Below are positions 27,080 to 35,994 of a DNA stretch of 64,000 nt, one piece after another. The stretch spans positions 25,816-89,815 of the forward strand of contig JAKJCA010000003.1 in NCBI GenBank assembly GCA_022706685.1, given 5' to 3'. How positions within the stretch are numbered: position 1 is the stretch's first letter; every line of letters begins with the position of its first letter. The translations under genes were made by a program, and so were the position numbers. This DNA comes from Bacillota bacterium (GTDB taxonomy: Bacteria > Bacillota > Clostridia > Oscillospirales > Acutalibacteraceae). The notes below the pieces were generated by a model, which saw only the letters and a list, made by a program, of their open reading frames with translations, was not told where the DNA came from and ran no database searches.

Positions 27080-29080
27080 TTATCGTACCATTTCCCGCCA
27101 GCCCTCGACAATCATCACCATCGCGAGAGTGTCGAGTTCGCAGTATTTCAGCAGTGCCTCAATAATTTTGCGGCGTTCCAGTTCCGTCATCTCGGTGAAT
27201 TGCAGTTTGGCATAAGCCGTCATCGCGGCCGCGCCGTCGTGGAGTTCCTCGCTGGTGCTGAACAGTTCGCCTTTTTCAAGCAGCTCGAACTCCTCGGGCG
27301 AAAGGTCGTCAAACAGCTTCGGCAGGAGCAGGTAGGGGTCCCTGACGCTGCCGTCGGGTTCAAACTCGATCCATCGCCAGTCTTTGTAATTGAAGCTCTT
27401 GATGCCGCCCACCGCGCCGTAAACCGGCGCGGAATACTTCCGTTGCAGGTACTGCGAGCTGTTGAGGATGGCCGGCAGGACCACCTTGATGGAATTAGAG
27501 CCCTTCATATAAGGGTCATAGTAATAGTGTTTGACCAACTCGCACAAATCGATCATGTTGCGCGGGCCTTGCCACTGTTCGGGGCTTTCGTTTTTCGCTT
27601 TGGTGATGGACTTGATGAATTCGCGCAGTTCCCGGCTGTCGGGCTCGCCGGCGCCGGCATAAGTCAGCTGCTCGTAGATGTGGCACAGATAGGTGTTCTC
27701 ATGATGGGAATAGCGGAAGATGCTGCCGTTGTCCCCTTCCAGTTCCTTTTTAAGCGCCCGGATGAAATCGAAGTTCGGGTATTTGCCGGGCTCGGAGTTG
27801 ATGTACTCGCCGCGGTGCTCGACGCTGCCGTCCTCATCAATCACATGGTGGGAAAACTGGAAAGCGATGCCTTCGTAAGGCCGCAGGCCTTTGTTGAAAG
27901 GGATGGCCGGCATCGCCGTCTCGAAATCGATCATGTGCAGCGGGTAGCGCCACGAGCGCATTTCGGCCGCGAGGCCCCTTTTGTCGACCCAGGGGCTCGT
28001 GTCCTTCTGCTGCGTTTTTGTAATCTGAAGCAGCTGCCTGCCCTTGGTTGAATATTCCTCGTCCATGGGCGCCGCGGAGAAATCGGACGGGTTTATCTGC
28101 GAAATTTTGAGAATGCCGTCACCGAGCCACTTGTCACGGGTCCTGTAATGCAGAAACCAGATATCGAAAATATTCGGCTCCTCGAAATCCGCCTGCGTCC
28201 AGCCGCACTTCTCGCGCCAGCATTCCTCATAACCGCTTTTAAGCCCCGCCGCTTTTTGTTCGGCGGTCGCGCGGAATTCGCACCCTTTGCAGGCGCCGGA
28301 AACCGGGACGTCGATTTTCTCGTCGCGCTCATAATAATCGGCATACCTCGCCACCATTTCGCCGAAAGTGAGCGGTTTGTCTTTGGTCCCGTAATTTTTC
28401 GCGTAGATCATCTCGCACATCTCGTTGACGGGGATTTTGCAGAGTATCTTTTTTTCAATATCCTGCTGCGTCACCGGCGGCGAGATTTTGACGCCCCGCC
28501 TGCCGTTCGTTCCAAAGAGCTTAAACTTCTGGTTGAGCCCGTCGACGGGGCATACGGAGTCCTTATCCGCCAGCATCAGGTACGGCGCGACGGAATATGA
28601 AGGGAAGGCCCTGTCCAGTACATATTTTTGAAAAGCGGCATCCTCGAGGTAGGGCCCCCATTTGCTTTCGTTGTTTGTTCCATTCTTATTCAAAAACCCG
28701 TCGGGGCCTTCGCTTGAGTTGAAGGACTTCGCCTTGACTTCGATGAGTTCAAGATGCGTGCCGTCTTTGACAAGGATATCCACGCGGCAGAAGAGGTTTT
28801 GGTATTTCACCGCCGCCTCGAAGATAACGACTTTGTCCCGCTTGAGCAGTTCGTTGGTCTCGGCGAGCGCCTGTTCGTCATCGAGAGACTCGACCTCGAC
28901 GCCGCCGGGGTAGTAGCACTTGGCGAGCGCGCCGACCTGGAAGCCGCCGTCCGCCAGCGCCGCGAGGAAACTGTCCTCCTGTTTTTGGTCGGGGTATTCC
29001 TTTTTACCGGTGTAAAAGAGCTTGGCCGGGCACTCCTGCGCCAGCTTGAAGCGGGATTTGGTCAGGTAGCGTTGTTTCAT
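27080..29080 (-). CDS. DUF2779 double nuclease: Cas4-like PD-(D/E)XK plus DEDD exonuclease
   Basis: A 666-residue cytoplasmic protein of two nuclease-like halves. The first half is Cas4/AddB-like: an early Cys17, Asp101, then Glu114-Val-Lys116 of the PD-(D/E)XK core, and a later cysteine set (Cys264, Cys267, Cys287, Cys292) that with Cys17 could hold an iron-sulfur cluster. The second half has DxE (Asp385, Glu387) and YCELD (Tyr646, Asp650), the first and last motifs of DEDDy exonucleases like YprB. The family has no agreed function. The ATG at 29080 has GGGGGTGGG upstream and is preferred over 29095. Confidence 0.82.
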   Translation of the reverse strand: MKQRYLTKSRFKLAQECPAKLFYTGKKEYPDQKQEDSFLAALADGGFQVGALAKCYYPGGVEVESLDDEQALAETNELLKRDKVVIFEAAVKYQNLFCRVDILVKDGTHLELIEVKAKSFNSSEGPDGFLNKNGTNNESKWGPYLEDAAFQKYVLDRAFPSYSVAPYLMLADKDSVCPVDGLNQKFKLFGTNGRRGVKISPPVTQQDIEKKILCKIPVNEMCEMIYAKNYGTKDKPLTFGEMVARYADYYERDEKIDVPVSGACKGCEFRATAEQKAAGLKSGYEECWREKCGWTQADFEEPNIFDIWFLHYRTRDKWLGDGILKISQINPSDFSAAPMDEEYSTKGRQLLQITKTQQKDTSPWVDKRGLAAEMRSWRYPLHMIDFETAMPAIPFNKGLRPYEGIAFQFSHHVIDEDGSVEHRGEYINSEPGKYPNFDFIRALKKELEGDNGSIFRYSHHENTYLCHIYEQLTYAGAGEPDSRELREFIKSITKAKNESPEQWQGPRNMIDLCELVKHYYYDPYMKGSNSIKVVLPAILNSSQYLQRKYSAPVYGAVGGIKSFNYKDWRWIEFEPDGSVRDPYLLLPKLFDDLSPEEFELLEKGELFSTSEELHDGAAAMTAYAKLQFTEMTELERRKIIEALLKYCELDTLAMVMIVEGWREMVR

Positions 29081-29155
29081 ACCGCCCACCCCCATTACAT
29101 CCGAACAGATAAAGATGAATTTATCAAGTAATATTATATATCATAATGACCATTT

Positions 29156-30814
29156 TTAACGTACTTCGGTAATCAACTTATAGAACGCCGTGACGAGCCG
29201 CGAGCCGGTGGTTTTGCCCAACGACACAAACTCGACGCCTTTGCTCTGCGGCGCGGTCATGGGCATATAGTCGTTGTCCGGCACGATATAGCCGATCTGG
29301 TCGTTGGCTACGCCGGCGACGAGCAGTTTCCTGCCGGGCCCGGCCATCTCCTGCAGGGACGGGTAATTCCAGGGCTGCCCGCTCCAGGATTCCGCCTCCG
29401 AGAGCGCGCCGCCGTAGACGAGCGCGGGCTCGATTTCACCGGGGACGAACACGACGGCCAACCGCGCGCCGAGTTCCCAATAGCCGATTTCCGTCACCAT
29501 CTCGAGGCCGCGGCCGCTGCGCAGCGCGGTGTTTTGAAAGAACGCCGCGTTGCGGCCGAAACGGATGACCTCGTTGTCGACCGGCAGGAACACTTCGCTG
29601 TGGCGGATGTTGCTCAGGGGCTCAATCTGCGCCTCGCCGGCCGGCGATATGCCGAGCATCCGCTCAGCGAGCGCCGCGGCATAGGCCTGTATCTTTTCGA
29701 GCGTAGTGTACGAGCCGGACAGGCCCAGCAGCTGCGGGTCGGTGTTCATGGTGTTGCTCTGGCCGGCTCCGTAAAGCATCATGAAGTTCGCGTCCGCCCG
29801 CTCGTTGACAATCTTTTCCATATAATAGGGATAATCCGAGGTCACCTGCGTGTTGCTTGCGCCGTTGCCCAGGCAGTGGGCGTACCAGAACAGCATCATC
29901 GTTTCCCTGCTTTGCGGATTGTCGGGGTCAAAGCGCAGACGGTTGAGCCGGCCGTCGTTGACATAGGGCGGGCGTTTGTCGAAAACATATTCCGCCGCGT
30001 CCGCCGAGCCGAAATACAGGCGGCCGGGTTCCATGTTTTCACAGGCCCGCTCAACCGTGTCAACGGCGACGTTGAACAGGCTCTCCATAAACGCGGGATT
30101 TTTACCGTTTTCGGTATTCCGGAATCCGGCCAGATGTTTCAGCGGGTTGAACACCAGCGCGTCGGCGAGGTCGCCGTTCATGCCGAAAGTGTCGACGACG
30201 CTGTGCTGGTGAAGCGAGCAGACGTTGATGCTCACGATGCCGCGGCGTTCGGCATAGGACGCCAGCCGCGCGCGGATTTCCCTGACGTCGTTGTTCGCCA
30301 GGCCGTAAGCGTCGAGGGACGCCACGACGACCGTCCCGCCGCTGCCGTCGCTGAGGGCGGTTACCCTGATTTTCATATCGTCCCAGATTTCGGTGACCGT
30401 TTTGCGGCTTTTGGCGGTTATCCCGCCGACGAAATGCTTGCCGTCGAGTTCGTCGCCGGTCAATATCGACGCGGAAGCAAAGCCCAGCCGCCAGCGGGCC
30501 CCTGCCTGAGGCTCGTCGCGAAACGCGCCCGAACCTTCATAAAAATTCTCGCTGACATAACCGGCCTTATCGGGATAGGCCGGCGAGGGATAGATGAAAT
30601 TGATGGCCGTGAGCAGCGTGTTGAGGAGCTTGTCGGCCGCCCGATAAAGCGGCTTGTAGAGCAGGCCGCCCGGCGCGAATACGGACGCCGCAGCGGTATC
30701 CGGGACCTGCGCGGACGAGGGCGTCCGCGCCGCCGCGGGGACGGAGAAGACGCAGGCGAGAGCCAGCGCCGCCGAAAGCAGCAGGGAAACAAAGCGCAGG
30801 GATTGTTTTTTCAT
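29156..30814 (-). CDS. Secreted neutral ceramidase-like amidohydrolase (copy 2)
   Basis: A 552-residue exported protein with signal peptide (1-29, VPAAA). It aligns in order with the protein at 8197-9810: YVSENFYEGSGAFRD, RWRLGFA, VASLDAYGLANNDVREIRARL, then SINVCSLHQHSVVDTFG with candidate zinc ligands His-x-His, and near the end VANDQIGYIVPDNDY, matching LCNDLIGYILPDNDY of copy 1. The family is neutral/alkaline ceramidase. It is the last gene of the minus-strand operon beginning at 36807; the gap to the preceding glycosidase is 75 bp with a GGAAAGG ribosome site, so a separate promoter is also possible. Confidence 0.78.
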   Translation of the reverse strand: MKKQSLRFVSLLLSAALALACVFSVPAAARTPSSAQVPDTAAASVFAPGGLLYKPLYRAADKLLNTLLTAINFIYPSPAYPDKAGYVSENFYEGSGAFRDEPQAGARWRLGFASASILTGDELDGKHFVGGITAKSRKTVTEIWDDMKIRVTALSDGSGGTVVVASLDAYGLANNDVREIRARLASYAERRGIVSINVCSLHQHSVVDTFGMNGDLADALVFNPLKHLAGFRNTENGKNPAFMESLFNVAVDTVERACENMEPGRLYFGSADAAEYVFDKRPPYVNDGRLNRLRFDPDNPQSRETMMLFWYAHCLGNGASNTQVTSDYPYYMEKIVNERADANFMMLYGAGQSNTMNTDPQLLGLSGSYTTLEKIQAYAAALAERMLGISPAGEAQIEPLSNIRHSEVFLPVDNEVIRFGRNAAFFQNTALRSGRGLEMVTEIGYWELGARLAVVFVPGEIEPALVYGGALSEAESWSGQPWNYPSLQEMAGPGRKLLVAGVANDQIGYIVPDNDYMPMTAPQSKGVEFVSLGKTTGSRLVTAFYKLITEVR

Positions 30815-30889
30815 ATTCTCACGAACCTTTCCTTTACAGGCAACTTGCCGCCGCAGCCCGAAATCAACCGGTCTTTGAATACGTTCGTT

Positions 30890-32113
30890 TCAGCCCATCA
30901 GGCCGAAAGCGTCGCGTACGGAAAAATAAGAGGGCTTTTCGCGGCCGGCGCAGTCGACCAGACCCCACCGCGTTTCGGTCGGGCAATCTTCCTGGCCGCA
31001 GATATAGCAGCGTTCCGCGTCGCTGTAACAGTAAATAAAGGCGCCGCAAAGATAAGGCAGGCGGTACAGGCGGGGCAGGATGTCGCGGTAAAAATCCGCC
31101 TGCCCCTGCGGCGTGTGCGGGTAGCCGGGGATATGCGTCCTCCGCGGCAGTTCGCGGTAAAGGTGGTTGTTCAAGTCGCTGCGGAAGAGCAGGCCGTAAT
31201 AGCGCGAAGGGTCGCCGCCGCCGACTTTTTCGACGTGCTCGCGCAGTCGCCGCGGCAGCTTTTCGACAAAGGAAAGGATGTTGTCTTTCGCCTCCTGAGG
31301 CGTCCGGACGCCGTATGCGCGCAGGATGGCCTCTTTCTCCCGCTTGCTCTTCGCCTCGCCGCCGCCTATATAGCCGAATTCCTGCAGCAGCAGCGGTTTG
31401 CGGGTATAGGCCCAGAGGTAGCGCAGCATCAGATCGAAAAACCAGAGGTAACCGCCGACATTCGAAAAACAGCCGACGTAGATGTCGATCCCGACATAAT
31501 CGCAGTAACGGTGGTAAGGTTTCATCAGCAGGTGCAGGTCCGCCTGGGGGCCTGCGGAATTGTAGCCGATAAGGACGCTTCCTTTTTCGGGATGCATTGC
31601 CTTCAGTTGCAGCCCGATGAAGCGCGCCGCCTCTTTCATCGTAACGGGAATGGTGAAGTGCGGGATGCCCATTTCGTTGGTGATCTGATAGGCGGAGACG
31701 ATGCCTTTCAAGTCGCGCAGGAAGAACAGCGCGATTTCACCGAGCCGCGCCTCGTGCTCCGGCCGGCGGAAGTCAATGCCCGCGGCAATATAATCCCGCG
31801 GATACGGCGTCACGGCCATGACCCGGATACCCTGCCGCGCGTAGGATTCGGCGCGTTCTTTGAAGCGCAGATAAGCGCCGGAGAGCGTATTCCCCTCGCC
31901 GTAGGGAAACGGGATATCGATGCGGACCCAGCGGATATTCGCCTTTTTAATCTGCTCATAATCCTCGCCGGGGTGGCAGACGCCGCGGATGAAACCGCGG
32001 CCGCGCAAGGCCTGCGTTTCCCGGCTGGACGACGGCACAAAAAAGGACTTCGCCGCGTTGAGCGGAATGTGGCGAAGACCGTATTTGATTTGATCGGCAA
32101 CAAAGCGTTCCAT
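30890..32113 (-). CDS. Cytoplasmic clan GH-A glycoside hydrolase (TIM barrel)
   Basis: A 407-residue (beta/alpha)8 glycosidase without signal peptide. The acid/base is in YQITNEMG (Asn146-Glu147) and the nucleophile in LLLQEFGY (Glu245), the paired glutamates of clan GH-A (GH5/39/53 and others). I cannot place it in a family. The barrel starts at about 40. The ATG at 32113 directly follows the transporter stop by 2 bp with GGAGAG upstream; longer frames lie inside the transporter gene. Being coupled to a sugar symporter, it probably cleaves the imported glycoside. Confidence 0.83.
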   Translation of the reverse strand: MERFVADQIKYGLRHIPLNAAKSFFVPSSSRETQALRGRGFIRGVCHPGEDYEQIKKANIRWVRIDIPFPYGEGNTLSGAYLRFKERAESYARQGIRVMAVTPYPRDYIAAGIDFRRPEHEARLGEIALFFLRDLKGIVSAYQITNEMGIPHFTIPVTMKEAARFIGLQLKAMHPEKGSVLIGYNSAGPQADLHLLMKPYHRYCDYVGIDIYVGCFSNVGGYLWFFDLMLRYLWAYTRKPLLLQEFGYIGGGEAKSKREKEAILRAYGVRTPQEAKDNILSFVEKLPRRLREHVEKVGGGDPSRYYGLLFRSDLNNHLYRELPRRTHIPGYPHTPQGQADFYRDILPRLYRLPYLCGAFIYCYSDAERCYICGQEDCPTETRWGLVDCAGREKPSYFSVRDAFGLMG

Positions 32114-32115
32114 AC

Positions 32116-33711
32116 CTACCGGCTCTCCTCCTTGAGCATCTCGATCATTTTTTCGACTTCTTTGTTTTTCTCGTTTTGTTTGGCGATCAGCGCGCGGCGC
32201 TCGTTGAGCTGGATATACATCTTCCCGCGCTTTTCCCCCACCAGGTCGTAGAACAGGTACGGAATCGACCTGATCACATGCGGCAAAATGCCGATGCCCG
32301 AAAACATGAAGAACACTTTTTGATAAACGAGTTTGTTCCCCTGGGACCACGGCAGCATGGGGATGGACGTGTCATAGCCGGACCATTTGAACAGCGCGAT
32401 GGTCAGCAGGGCGTTGATGGGCGAAGTGACTTTGGTGATGAGGTCGGTGAGGATGTTGATGGTGCCGTCCGGCCTTTCGCCCGTCATGTATTCGGTGTAA
32501 TCGTTGATTTCCCTGCCAAGTTCGGCCTCGAAGACATTGGCCGGACCGTTGTTGAGGGCATTGAGGCCGTAGAAGAAAGCGTAAATCGCGATAATGGCCC
32601 ATTTCCTGTCGACAAAAAACCAGCCCAGGCCGGACATGCCGACCGCCGCGACGAGGTCCCATGCGCGCAGCCAGATGACCGCATTCCTGTTGTTGTTTTT
32701 GAAAAGCTTCTGGAACCTCGGGATCAGCCCGATGCTCAAAGGGTCGAGTATAGTATACGGCATATAGGCCAGCATGGAATACAGCGAGCCGCCGAAAATC
32801 TCCATCTGGGTGACAACGTCCCAGGAATAGCCGCCCGTACTCCACCAGCTGACGGCGAAATTGGCCAGGAAGTTCCTGCGCGCGTACTTGTTTTTGAGGA
32901 TGTAAAAGATGGATTTCGTCACGGGGGCGGGATCCGGCTGCAGGATGATGCGCTCTTTGCAGCCGAAAGCCATGGCGACGTTGCTGACCGCGCCGATGGT
33001 AGCCGTGATGAACGTCACGACGGTAAACACCGAGGACAACGGCGCGTTGATGTAACCCTTGTTGTTGAGTTCCATCAGCGGCAGGAAGATGATGTAGACC
33101 AGCTGGGCGCCGAAATCCCCGATATAGGTATTGAGCAGACCGACGGTAATCCTGTCCTTCGGGTTGGGCGACATCAGCGTAACCATATTGTTGCGCGGAA
33201 TGGAATAGATGGTGGAGAAAGTCTCCTGCGCGAAGAGCATGGTAAAGACAAAGATGATTTTTCTCAGATCGTCGCCGGAGCTGTTGCCGAGAAACGACGC
33301 GCCGCTGAACAAGATAGCGGTGCTCAGGAAATACGGGATCGTCGCGAACATGATATAAGGACGGGCTTTGCCCCACCGCGTCCTGGTTTTGTCGTACGCT
33401 ATGCCCATGATGGGATTATTGAGCACGTCATAGATGCCGATGAGCGTCAGGATGGCCGTGACGTAGGTCATGTCGATTTTGAGTACATTGACAAAGTACA
33501 GCATGCGGTAATAGGTGATGCCGCCCAGCAGGCGGGACGCGAACTCAGCCATAGAAGGGAAGGACAGTTCCTTCGCCGTCAGGACCCTGGTATGGAACAT
33601 CCGTACCGCGATGTCGCTGTAATCATTGAGTTTGGTTTGATCAATCGAGGCCGCCGCGTTCTCTTCGGCACCGAAAAAGGTTTTTGACAGGGATTTTTTG
33701 TTTTTTTTCAC
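32116..33711 (-). CDS. GPH-family (MelB-like) sugar:cation symporter
   Basis: A 531-residue membrane protein with about 12 helices. The motif IYDVLNNPIMGIAYDKTRTR followed by WGKARPYI, near residues 93-120, is the hallmark of glycoside-pentoside-hexuronide symporters. Cytoplasmic N-terminal tail of about 55 residues and a charged C-terminal tail of about 40 (KQNEKNKEVEKMIEML). It imports glycosides with sodium or protons. It overlaps the preceding Ig-like gene by 4 bp (ATGA) and the GH-A glycosidase follows at once, so uptake and hydrolysis are coupled. Confidence 0.92.
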   Translation of the reverse strand: MKKNKKSLSKTFFGAEENAAASIDQTKLNDYSDIAVRMFHTRVLTAKELSFPSMAEFASRLLGGITYYRMLYFVNVLKIDMTYVTAILTLIGIYDVLNNPIMGIAYDKTRTRWGKARPYIMFATIPYFLSTAILFSGASFLGNSSGDDLRKIIFVFTMLFAQETFSTIYSIPRNNMVTLMSPNPKDRITVGLLNTYIGDFGAQLVYIIFLPLMELNNKGYINAPLSSVFTVVTFITATIGAVSNVAMAFGCKERIILQPDPAPVTKSIFYILKNKYARRNFLANFAVSWWSTGGYSWDVVTQMEIFGGSLYSMLAYMPYTILDPLSIGLIPRFQKLFKNNNRNAVIWLRAWDLVAAVGMSGLGWFFVDRKWAIIAIYAFFYGLNALNNGPANVFEAELGREINDYTEYMTGERPDGTINILTDLITKVTSPINALLTIALFKWSGYDTSIPMLPWSQGNKLVYQKVFFMFSGIGILPHVIRSIPYLFYDLVGEKRGKMYIQLNERRALIAKQNEKNKEVEKMIEMLKEESR

Positions 33712-35081
33712 GGCTTCACCTCAATGACGCAGGTCGCTTTGAAATACCCGTCGTCTGAAACGGCGTAGACTTCCGCCGTACCGGGCGCCGCGGCTGTTAC
33801 TTTTCCGTTCCGGTCGACTTGCGCGACTGCACTGTCGGATGAATACCACTTGACGGTCTGAACCGTGGCCTTGCGGGGCGATATGCGCGTCTCCAGTCCG
33901 GCCGTTTCGCCCGGACGCATGGTCAGGCGGCGCCTGGACAACTTGAGTCCCTCCACGGAAGTCTTCACGAAGATTTCGCAGCTGTCGGTGTAGGTTTTCC
34001 CCTGAAAATCGAAGGAAGCCGTCACCGTGGCCCGCCCGCTCTTTTTACCGGCCTTGACATAGCCTTCGCTGTCGACAACGGCGATGGATTCGTCGGAAAC
34101 AGACCAGCGGACGGCGGCGTCCGAAGGATCGGAGCAGTTCAGCGACGCGTGCAGCGCCGCGGTCTTTTTGGGGGCGATGGAAAGTTCATGCTCCGACAGG
34201 ACCAAGCCCGGCCAGGTGAAATCGAGCGTGCGGGTATCCTCGGCCGACACGGCAGCCGGCACAACGCCGATCGAAGCGAAATCCCCGGTAAAACGGAGGT
34301 TCAGGGAAATATCCGTCTTCTTTTGAAAAGACAGGCTTATCAACTGGTCTGTCAGGCGGTTGACTCTGGCAATGATTTCAGCGTCGCGGCAGCGCAGTTC
34401 CGGCTCGCCGCAGGTGAAAAAGCCGGCCGCGCCGCCGCGGATGAGGGTGGCGATCTCCCGAGGCGTCCGCAGCGTAAAATTGCGGGCGACCGCCTCGGAG
34501 CCGTCCGCAAGGCAAAGCGTGATGGTGTATTCGTCGCGGTACCGCTCCTGCCAAGTTCCCTTGCTGCCGCACTCCGGGCATTCGGCCGGCCGGCCGTCGT
34601 TCTCGCCGCCGCACACACCGCAGACGTAATATTCGCAGCGGCATTCGGCAGAGCCCAGGTCGCGCGCACCGAGCTGCAGTGGGGCAACTTTGCCCGTGAA
34701 ACCCTCGCCGAAATCGGCGAAAATCAAGCGGGCGGAATCCTCCACGCGCTGTTCTAACGATTTGACGGCGTATTCCGCTGCGCCGGAAAGAAGCGGCTTT
34801 TCGGCAGACCGAAAAGAAAAGCCGAGCAAATCGCAGTTGGTTGAGGATGTCATTTTCGGTTTTTCTTCGATCGCCTTGGCAATAGAGCGATTGAGGTAAG
34901 CCAAAATCTCCGGTTGCGTCTGCGGGCGGGCGCTGAGGCTTCGCGCCGCTTCGTAAGCAACGAGCGTGCCTTCCATATTCAGCACGCTGTCGATGCCCCA
35001 GATCACACCGCCGACAAAAAAGGCGCAAAGAAGAACGGTCACCGCTTTGGGCAAAACTTTTTTGAAGTCGAAGTTTTTCAA
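33708..35081 (-). CDS. Membrane-anchored protein with zinc ribbon and two Ig-like (Big_2) domains
   Basis: A 457-residue protein, anchored by a helix at about 13-33. The part at 40-290 is unfamiliar and holds an inserted zinc ribbon with CGVC at 154-157 and CPEC at 168-171. Residues about 295-375 and 378-457 are two bacterial Ig-like group 2 domains, each with the SDxxxAxVDxxGxVxAxxxGxAxVxA pattern typical of surface adhesins. A zinc ribbon on what should be the outer face is odd. The gene overlaps its neighbours on both sides by 4 bp, tying it to the transporter. Function unknown; a surface capture or assembly protein fits. Confidence 0.8.
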   Translation of the reverse strand: MKNFDFKKVLPKAVTVLLCAFFVGGVIWGIDSVLNMEGTLVAYEAARSLSARPQTQPEILAYLNRSIAKAIEEKPKMTSSTNCDLLGFSFRSAEKPLLSGAAEYAVKSLEQRVEDSARLIFADFGEGFTGKVAPLQLGARDLGSAECRCEYYVCGVCGGENDGRPAECPECGSKGTWQERYRDEYTITLCLADGSEAVARNFTLRTPREIATLIRGGAAGFFTCGEPELRCRDAEIIARVNRLTDQLISLSFQKKTDISLNLRFTGDFASIGVVPAAVSAEDTRTLDFTWPGLVLSEHELSIAPKKTAALHASLNCSDPSDAAVRWSVSDESIAVVDSEGYVKAGKKSGRATVTASFDFQGKTYTDSCEIFVKTSVEGLKLSRRRLTMRPGETAGLETRISPRKATVQTVKWYSSDSAVAQVDRNGKVTAAAPGTAEVYAVSDDGYFKATCVIEVKP

Positions 35082-35956
35082 GAAGCGGGCTCCTCCTTTT
35101 GCTCGAACTGCTGGCGGACTTTTCGGATTTCCTCGTCGATAGCCCTGGTCTCCGCCGTTTCGACGACGGGCTGCGGCAAATCGTCGATACTCATTTCGCC
35201 GCGCTTGACCTTCCGTGCAATCTCAACCCTTTCCACGTCGCCCTCATCAAACTGTACAGGCAGGCCTTTTTGGGCGATCAGATAATTGACAACGGCAACG
35301 GCGGCAAAAGCGGAGAACGCAATAAACAAACCGAAAGAAGGAGAACCGTTGAGCATCGCGTTCGGCGAGGTCTGCGCGGCTTTTTGAAAAGCGAACGAGA
35401 GTACAACCGTTACCGCACAGGACGCCGCCCCCAGACAGGCAAGGGAACAAAGCACAGATGCCATCCTTTTGATATTGGCAAAACACAACAGTGTCAGCAG
35501 AAACGCCAGCAGTGCCAGGCTGAGCACAGCGGCAAAGGCAAAGATGAGGTTCTTCAGCGATGCGAATGATTCCCCGGTTACGGAAGAATCTGCCGCCGAG
35601 GAAATCAGGCGAAACGCGCCGCCGCCGGCCATGCCGTAAAACCCGGGTATGCTTAAAGTCCATTTTTCGGAAACGAACGGCAGCGTCACCTGCGCTTTTG
35701 CCGCAGGGAGCAATAAAGAGACAAGCGGCAGCAACATAAGCGCAAGGCGCGCTTTGGCCAGCCGGCCGCCGACAAAGGCCGACTTCATGACCTGCAGTTT
35801 GACGTGCATATTCGCCAAGGACAGTTCAGCCATTTTCGCGTCGCGGACAAACTGCTCGTTAAAGCCGTAAAAGCGCAGGTTCACGCCGCAAAAGGGGCAA
35901 TACTGTTTCCAGTCGAAGATGCGCAGTTTTTTGCCACATTTGGGGCATGAACTCAT
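35078..35956 (-). CDS. Zinc-ribbon membrane protein of unknown function
   Basis: A 292-residue protein. It starts with a zinc ribbon, CPKC (4-7) and CPFC (20-23), then an amphipathic stretch, and about four membrane helices (near 70-90, 135-160, 165-190 and 218-240). The C-terminal 60 residues are charged and cytoplasmic (KVKRGEMSIDDLPQPVVETAETRAIDEEIRKVRQQ broken by no motif). I do not recognise the family beyond the ribbon. It overlaps the Ig-like gene by 4 bp and follows the GDPD-like gene by 38 bp. Its partner also has a zinc ribbon, so the two may assemble. Confidence 0.75.
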   Translation of the reverse strand: MSSCPKCGKKLRIFDWKQYCPFCGVNLRFYGFNEQFVRDAKMAELSLANMHVKLQVMKSAFVGGRLAKARLALMLLPLVSLLLPAAKAQVTLPFVSEKWTLSIPGFYGMAGGGAFRLISSAADSSVTGESFASLKNLIFAFAAVLSLALLAFLLTLLCFANIKRMASVLCSLACLGAASCAVTVVLSFAFQKAAQTSPNAMLNGSPSFGLFIAFSAFAAVAVVNYLIAQKGLPVQFDEGDVERVEIARKVKRGEMSIDDLPQPVVETAETRAIDEEIRKVRQQFEQKEEPAS

Positions 35957-35994
35957 CGAATCCCAACCTTCCTGCAGAGACGGGGAATTTGCCT

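Noticed and set aside
29534..32251. A 905-codon plus-strand open frame opposite two minus-strand genes
   Set aside because: It lies wholly antisense to the ceramidase-like and GH-A genes, has low-complexity Arg/Ala/Val-rich translation without domains, and arises from the GC-rich third codon positions.
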